This document shows, piece by piece, positions 59,848-64,000 of a stretch of DNA of 64,000 bases (the first letter of the stretch is position 1; each line of letters opens with the position of its first letter). The notes beneath the pieces are model-generated. The model worked only from the letters and a program-made list of their open reading frames with translations, did no database searches and was not told where the DNA came from. The translations under genes and the position numbers were made by a program. The stretch is from an uncultured Roseibium sp. Its GTDB lineage: Bacteria; Pseudomonadota; Alphaproteobacteria; Rhizobiales; Stappiaceae. The DNA lies in contig NZ_CANMFD010000002.1 of NCBI RefSeq assembly GCF_947496995.1, positions 620,001-684,000 on the forward strand, read 5' to 3'.

Positions 59848-61005
59848 TCAGTAAGCCGTATGGTTGTCGCGTTCGATGGTTTCCTCATCGACCTTGCCCC
59901 AGAGCACCTTGTAGACCCAGGCCGTGTAGACAAGGATGATCGGCAGGAAGATTGCCGTCGCCACCAGCATGTTGAACAGGGTCCGATGGGTGGAAGCCGC
60001 GTCCCACACTGTCAGGCTGGCCTCCGGCTGGATCGAGGAAGGCAGGATGAAGGGGAACATGGACACGCCGACGGTGGCGATGATCCCGAAGACCGCCGAT
60101 TTGGAAAATACGAAGACCAGCATTTCCAGGCGCGTCTGCAGCAGCAACAGCGTGCCGACAAGGCCGAGGAAGCCGATTCCGGGTGCCAGCCAGAGGATCG
60201 GATGTGCCGCGTAGTTGCGCATCCAGGCACCGCCTTCGGTCACCACCTGTTTGGCAAGCGGGTTGGCCGCCATGTTGGGGTCGACCTCGGATGTTATGCG
60301 GAAGCCTTCGACAAAACCGGTGGAGACCAGATATCCGCCAAGTGCGAAAAGCAGGATGCCAAGACCTGCGGCGACTGTGCCGGTGCGGCGCGCCCGGCGG
60401 GCGATATCGCCGCTCGCCCGCATGACCAGCCAGACCGAGCCGTGCATGACCAGCATCGACACGGACAGCAATCCGCACAGCAGGGAGAAGAGCGAAAACA
60501 GACCGAAGAACGAGCCGTCATAGGTCATGCGCAGGTCGGGATCGAGTTTGTAGGGCACACCCAGCAGGACATTGCCCACCGCGACGCCGAAGACCAGAGC
60601 CGGAACGAAGGACCCGGTGAAGAGGGCCCAGTCCCAGGCGCTGCGCCAGGCCGGGTCAGGCCGCTTGGATCTGTATTTGAACGCCACCGGGCGCAGGATC
60701 ATGGCGGCCAGCACCACGAACATCGCGAGGTAAAAACCGGAAAAGCTGATTGCATAGAGCGGTGGCCAGGCGGCGAAGATGGCTCCGCCGGCGAGGATGA
60801 ACCAGACCTGATTGCCTTCCCAGGTAGCACCGATGGTGTTGATGACCACACGCCGCTCTATATCGGTTCCGGCAATGAAGGGCAGCAGGGTTCCGACGCC
60901 CATGTCGAAACCGTCGGTGACCGCAAAACCGATCAGCAACACGCCCAGAAGCAGCCACCAGATCATCTTCAGCGTCGAGTAATCGATCAATTCATAAAGA
61001 ACCAT
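59848..61005 (-). CDS. cydB: Cytochrome bd ubiquinol oxidase subunit II
   Basis: The 385-residue membrane protein starts after cydA by 5 bp. It shows the CydB pattern of eight or nine helices with IWWLLLGVLLIGFAVTDGFDMGVG at the start, AGTDIERRVVINTIGATWEGNQVW, and the C-terminal YTAWVYKVLWGKV. It is the partner of CydA in the oxygen-reducing quinol oxidase. Length and order fit. Confidence 0.95.
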   Translation of the reverse strand: MVLYELIDYSTLKMIWWLLLGVLLIGFAVTDGFDMGVGTLLPFIAGTDIERRVVINTIGATWEGNQVWFILAGGAIFAAWPPLYAISFSGFYLAMFVVLAAMILRPVAFKYRSKRPDPAWRSAWDWALFTGSFVPALVFGVAVGNVLLGVPYKLDPDLRMTYDGSFFGLFSLFSLLCGLLSVSMLVMHGSVWLVMRASGDIARRARRTGTVAAGLGILLFALGGYLVSTGFVEGFRITSEVDPNMAANPLAKQVVTEGGAWMRNYAAHPILWLAPGIGFLGLVGTLLLLQTRLEMLVFVFSKSAVFGIIATVGVSMFPFILPSSIQPEASLTVWDAASTHRTLFNMLVATAIFLPIILVYTAWVYKVLWGKVDEETIERDNHTAY

Positions 61006-61010
61006 GTGTC

Positions 61011-62618
61011 TTACTCCGCAGGAACTGGGGCTGGGTCGGCGAGCGGACGCGCGGATGTTGCCCGCGTATCGCCCACCGTCTCGTCTTCATCCGGACCGAT
61101 CCTGATGTATTTGATCATCAGGGTGACCTCGACCACCAGCAACGTGCTGTATAGTGCCACGAAGCCGGCCAGCGTCAGCAACACTTCCGTCACGCTGAGG
61201 CTGGAGACCCCGACGGCCGTCGGCAGCATGCTTTCGATGATCCACGGTTGACGGCCGTATTCGGCGACGAACCAGCCCATCTCGCAGGCAATCCAGGGAA
61301 GCGGGATCGACCAGACCGCAATGTGCAGCAGCCAGCGGCGCTTTTCCCGAAGCCTGTCGAGCTGCCCCGAGGAGGAATAATAGAAGAAGACCGCCGTCAT
61401 CAGGATGAAGAAGAAGCCACAGGCGACCATGATGCGGAATGCGTAGAACATCGGCAGGACGTTCGGCACTGTCGACCAAGCCGCCGCGTCCACCTGTTCG
61501 TCCGTCGCTTCCATCGGATTGTCGGTGTAGGGCAACAGAAGATAAGCATAGCCGAGGGAATCCGCATTCCTGGCGAAGGTGTTGCGCACATCTTCTCCGA
61601 CGCCGTCCGCGTCGTTGCGGATCTTCTGCAAGGCGTCCCAGGCGATGGCTCCCTGCCGGATGCGATCCTTGGAGCGCTCTACCAGGTCCTTGATGCCCGG
61701 GATCACCGTGTCCAAAGAGCGGGTGGCAATCAGGCCCATCACATAGGGCACCTCGATCGCGAAGAGGTTGTCACGCCCCTCCATGTCCGGCCAGGCAACG
61801 ATGTTGAACGCTGCCGGAGCGGGTTCGGTCTCCCACATCGCTTCGATGGTGGCGAGTTTCATCTGCTGGTTCAGGTTGGCCTCATAACCGCTTTCATCGC
61901 CCAGGACGACGACGGACAAGGCCGATGCGAAACCGAAGGCCGAGGCAATCGCCATGGAGCGTTTGGCAATCCGCACGTGCCGGCCCTGCAGCATGTACCA
62001 GGCGGATATGCCCAGCATGAACATGGCTGCCGTGATGTAGCCCGCGGAGACCGTGTGGACGAACTTGGCCTGTGCGACAGGATTGAACAGGACGTCATAG
62101 AAGCTGGACACCTCCATGCGCATCGTGTCCGGATTGAAGACGGAGCCTACCGGATGCTGCATCCAGCCGTTGGCGATCAGTATCCACAGGGCGGAGAGGT
62201 TGGTTCCTATCGCCACCGCCCAGGTGGCGGCGAGGTGCTGGCGTCTGGAGAGCTTGTCCCAGCCGAAGAAGAACAGGCCGACGAAGGTCGCCTCGAGGAA
62301 AAACGCCATCAGGCCTTCGATCGCAAGGGGGGCGCCGAAAACGTCGCCGACATACTGGCTGAAATAGGCCCAGTTCATTCCGAACTGGAATTCCATGGTG
62401 AGGCCAGTCGCGACACCCAGGACGAAATTGATCCCGAAGAGCGTGCCCCAGAACTTGACCATGCGCTTCCAGATCTCGCGGCCGGTCATCACATAGACCG
62501 TTTCCATGGTCGCCAGCAGAATGGACAGCCCGATGGTCAGTGGCACGAACAGGAAATGGTAAAGCGCCGTCATGGCAAATTGCAGCCGGGACAGGTCGAC
62601 AACGTCGAATTCCATCAT
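61011..62618 (-). CDS. cydA: Cytochrome bd ubiquinol oxidase subunit I
   Basis: From ATG 62618 the product has 535 residues. It begins near DLSRLQFAMTALYHFLFVPL with heme-ligand His21, and has the conserved GRQPWII segment and the FRIMVACG helix. The region between about residues 245 and 385 is long and similar to the long-type Q-loop. It is the high-affinity oxygen-reducing quinol oxidase of low-oxygen growth. AAGGGG lies upstream of the ATG; the ATG three bases later is equally possible. It lies 263 bp downstream of cydC. Confidence 0.95.
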   Translation of the reverse strand: MMEFDVVDLSRLQFAMTALYHFLFVPLTIGLSILLATMETVYVMTGREIWKRMVKFWGTLFGINFVLGVATGLTMEFQFGMNWAYFSQYVGDVFGAPLAIEGLMAFFLEATFVGLFFFGWDKLSRRQHLAATWAVAIGTNLSALWILIANGWMQHPVGSVFNPDTMRMEVSSFYDVLFNPVAQAKFVHTVSAGYITAAMFMLGISAWYMLQGRHVRIAKRSMAIASAFGFASALSVVVLGDESGYEANLNQQMKLATIEAMWETEPAPAAFNIVAWPDMEGRDNLFAIEVPYVMGLIATRSLDTVIPGIKDLVERSKDRIRQGAIAWDALQKIRNDADGVGEDVRNTFARNADSLGYAYLLLPYTDNPMEATDEQVDAAAWSTVPNVLPMFYAFRIMVACGFFFILMTAVFFYYSSSGQLDRLREKRRWLLHIAVWSIPLPWIACEMGWFVAEYGRQPWIIESMLPTAVGVSSLSVTEVLLTLAGFVALYSTLLVVEVTLMIKYIRIGPDEDETVGDTRATSARPLADPAPVPAE

Positions 62619-62881
62619 TTTTCCCCTTTTCAAGTCACAACCGACCTGAGCGCGATGCATTTGCATCCAAGGTGTGAAGGCTCACATACGATGCAGGTTT
62701 GAAGCGTACGGGCGAACCTGTCTACAGACCAGGGTTTTCAGGCTCGCCAAACAAATAAACCGGCTAAAGTCAGGACCTTATCCTATTGCTCTCCACACCC
62801 GGGATCGTGACCCAGCGGCCAGGCAAGGTCAATGCGACAGATCGTGTCCGGCAGCCGGAAACCCGGACAAGCCGTCTTTAC

Positions 62882-64000
62882 TCACCGGATTTCATGTCCC
62901 GGTTCGGGCAGACGCAGAATCCGGTCCGCCGCTTCGAGTTCAAGCCGCTTGTGGGCAATCATCAGAACGGATGCACTGCCCCTGAATTCCAGGAACCGGG
63001 ACAGAACATCGCGGGACGTTTCCTTGTCGAGACCTTCGGTCATCTCATCGAGAATAAAAAGTTGCGGCCGGGTCAAAAAGGCCCGTGCGAGCGCCAGCCG
63101 CCGCTGTTCGCCGCCGGAAAGGCCGAGGCCGCCCTCGCCCAGAACCGTTCCAAAGCCGAGCGGGCTTTCCGCGATCCTGTCGGCCAGCGCGGCATGCTCC
63201 AGCGCGGCCCAAAGGTCTGCTTCGCTCGCATCCGCATTCGCGATACGCAGATTGGCGGCGACCGTGTCGTTGAACAGATACGCCCGCTGACCAAGCACGG
63301 TGATCGAGCGGCGAAGCGCCTGTTCGTCATAGGTGCGAAGGTCCTGCCCTTCCAGAAAGACGCGGCCGGTGCGCGGTTCCAGCATGCGCGCGGCAATGGC
63401 CGCGACAGTGCTTTTGCCGCAGCCGCTCCGTCCGGCAATCGCGACCACTTCTCCTTTGCGAATGTCAAAGGACAGTGTCTCGAGAACATTCCGCGCTGCT
63501 CCCGGATACCGGAAGGTCACGCCTTCGAAGCCAAGCAAAGCAGGATTGTCACCCGGTTGACGGATCACTGGCGTTTGTGCGCTGGTCGTTTGCGCAAGCG
63601 GGGTGGATTGAAGAGCCGAGACCCTTTTGGCCGCCAATGCTGTGCGCGGCAGTCTGGCCAGGCCCGGCAGGGCCATGGAGAACAGCTCCGGCAACGCCAC
63701 GACAACCAGAACCAGTCCGACCGCGAGTGCCGGGGTGAACGCGGCTTGCGCTGTTCCCACGATAGCCACGGCAAGGGAGACGGCAAGAAAGGTCTGGCCG
63801 ACAAGACTCGACAGGCAGATCAACCGGGTTGCCCGGCACTCCTCCACGTCCTCGGCCACCGTCAGCCGGTCGGCGGCGGACAGGATGGGTGCTGCTGCGG
63901 CGTCGAGACCGCCATAGATGGCAAGGTCGCGGCGGCCCGCGACCAGATCGGCGGCCCGAAGCCTGATGGCGTCGGAAGCGGCATCCGCCCGCCGCGCGGC
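62882..64000 (-). CDS. cydC: Thiol-reductant ABC exporter subunit CydC (partial, N-terminus outside window)
   Basis: The frame runs open to the right edge, so the N-terminal membrane part is missing. A visible membrane segment (about 20-60 from the GTG at 63859) leads to a nucleotide-binding domain with Walker A GRSGCGKST, signature LSGGEQRR and Walker B LFILDEMTEGLD. CydDC exports cysteine/glutathione and is needed to assemble cytochrome bd. Its place next to cydAB on the same strand supports CydC, expected to follow cydD. The start is not in this window. Confidence 0.88.
   Translation of the reverse strand, partial: AARRADAASDAIRLRAADLVAGRRDLAIYGGLDAAAAPILSAADRLTVAEDVEECRATRLICLSSLVGQTFLAVSLAVAIVGTAQAAFTPALAVGLVLVVVALPELFSMALPGLARLPRTALAAKRVSALQSTPLAQTTSAQTPVIRQPGDNPALLGFEGVTFRYPGAARNVLETLSFDIRKGEVVAIAGRSGCGKSTVAAIAARMLEPRTGRVFLEGQDLRTYDEQALRRSITVLGQRAYLFNDTVAANLRIANADASEADLWAALEHAALADRIAESPLGFGTVLGEGGLGLSGGEQRRLALARAFLTRPQLFILDEMTEGLDKETSRDVLSRFLEFRGSASVLMIAHKRLELEAADRILRLPEPGHEIR

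Noticed and set aside
59659-61251. Open reading frame of 530 codons on the plus strand
   Set aside because: Antisense of cydX, cydB and the end of cydA; low-complexity acidic and Gln/His-rich composition.
1-64000. tRNA, rRNA genes or CRISPR arrays
   Set aside because: No cloverleaf-like gene, rRNA stretch or regularly spaced repeat was recognised by eye. A dedicated tRNA and CRISPR scan would settle it.

Overview
The window reads as a chromosomal stretch of a high-GC alphaproteobacterium. The overall style (mob/moe, CobS/CobT, DUF1289, GcvA-type LysR, tripartite tricarboxylate transporters, betaine demethylation) suggests Hyphomicrobiales, perhaps Stappiaceae (Roseibium/Labrenzia-like). That placement is inference from gene content only. 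I saw no rRNA, tRNA, CRISPR, prophage or complete IS.

Layout. 1-9.8 kb: end of an MFS drug exporter, the Fe-S carrier mrp, an SDR, a GNAT, a BLUF blue-light sensor, a BenE symporter, the mobA-mobB-moeA molybdenum cofactor operon and a GST. Two small non-coding inverted-repeat (MITE-like) elements lie here. One is at the stop codon/terminator of the GNAT gene with a 13-bp flanking duplication. The other is just upstream of mobA. 10.3-16.7 kb: an amino-acid ABC transporter (binding protein and two permeases, no ATPase), a PLP lyase, a GcvA-like LysR divergent from a tiny gene, a 3-hydroxyisobutyrate-dehydrogenase-like enzyme behind a terminator-like hairpin, and a DUF302 protein. 16.8-22.6 kb: betaine catabolism (Rieske demethylase plus reductase, flavin/Fe-S secondary-amine demethylase) with a divergent TetR sharing a near-ideal palindromic operator, then an Lrp regulator. 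22.8-30.6 kb: a UDG-family protein, an orphan histidine kinase, cobT/cobS, an esterase-like lipoprotein, DUF1289 plus a membrane aspartic protease, and dusA.

30.7-54 kb is the accessory highlight: a catabolic island built as two long convergent gene trains meeting at about 44.2 kb. The plus-strand train holds a two-subunit tartrate dehydratase/class-I fumarase, a first tripartite tricarboxylate transporter (TctC-TctB-TctA), a CaiB CoA-transferase, a pair of acyl-CoA dehydrogenases, a PcaD-like hydrolase, a second CaiB, a CMD-family protein, a flavin reductase and an enoyl-CoA-hydratase-like protein. The minus-strand train holds a second TctB-TctA-TctC, a D-2-hydroxyacid dehydrogenase, a hydrolase lacking its nucleophile, a FadB/J-type bifunctional enzyme, a PcaF-type thiolase, a GST and a GntR/HutC regulator. 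A divergent MaoC gene sits at the edge. Read together, an organic (probably dicarboxylic) acid is imported, activated to a CoA thioester, beta-oxidised and thiolysed, with the tartrate-dehydratase-type enzyme and 2-hydroxyacid dehydrogenase handling hydroxylated acids. The substrate is not identifiable from sequence. Two promoters in the plus train share an almost identical -35/operator block and a downstream box at the same spacing, and AT-rich sites recur near other units, suggesting one regulon, possibly under the GntR.

54.3-64 kb: an AbrB-family membrane protein, a DctQ-DctM-DctP TRAP transporter of the 2-oxoacid-binding type, a Prx5-type peroxiredoxin, and the cytochrome bd oxidase locus (cydC partial, cydA, cydB and a 39-residue cydX).
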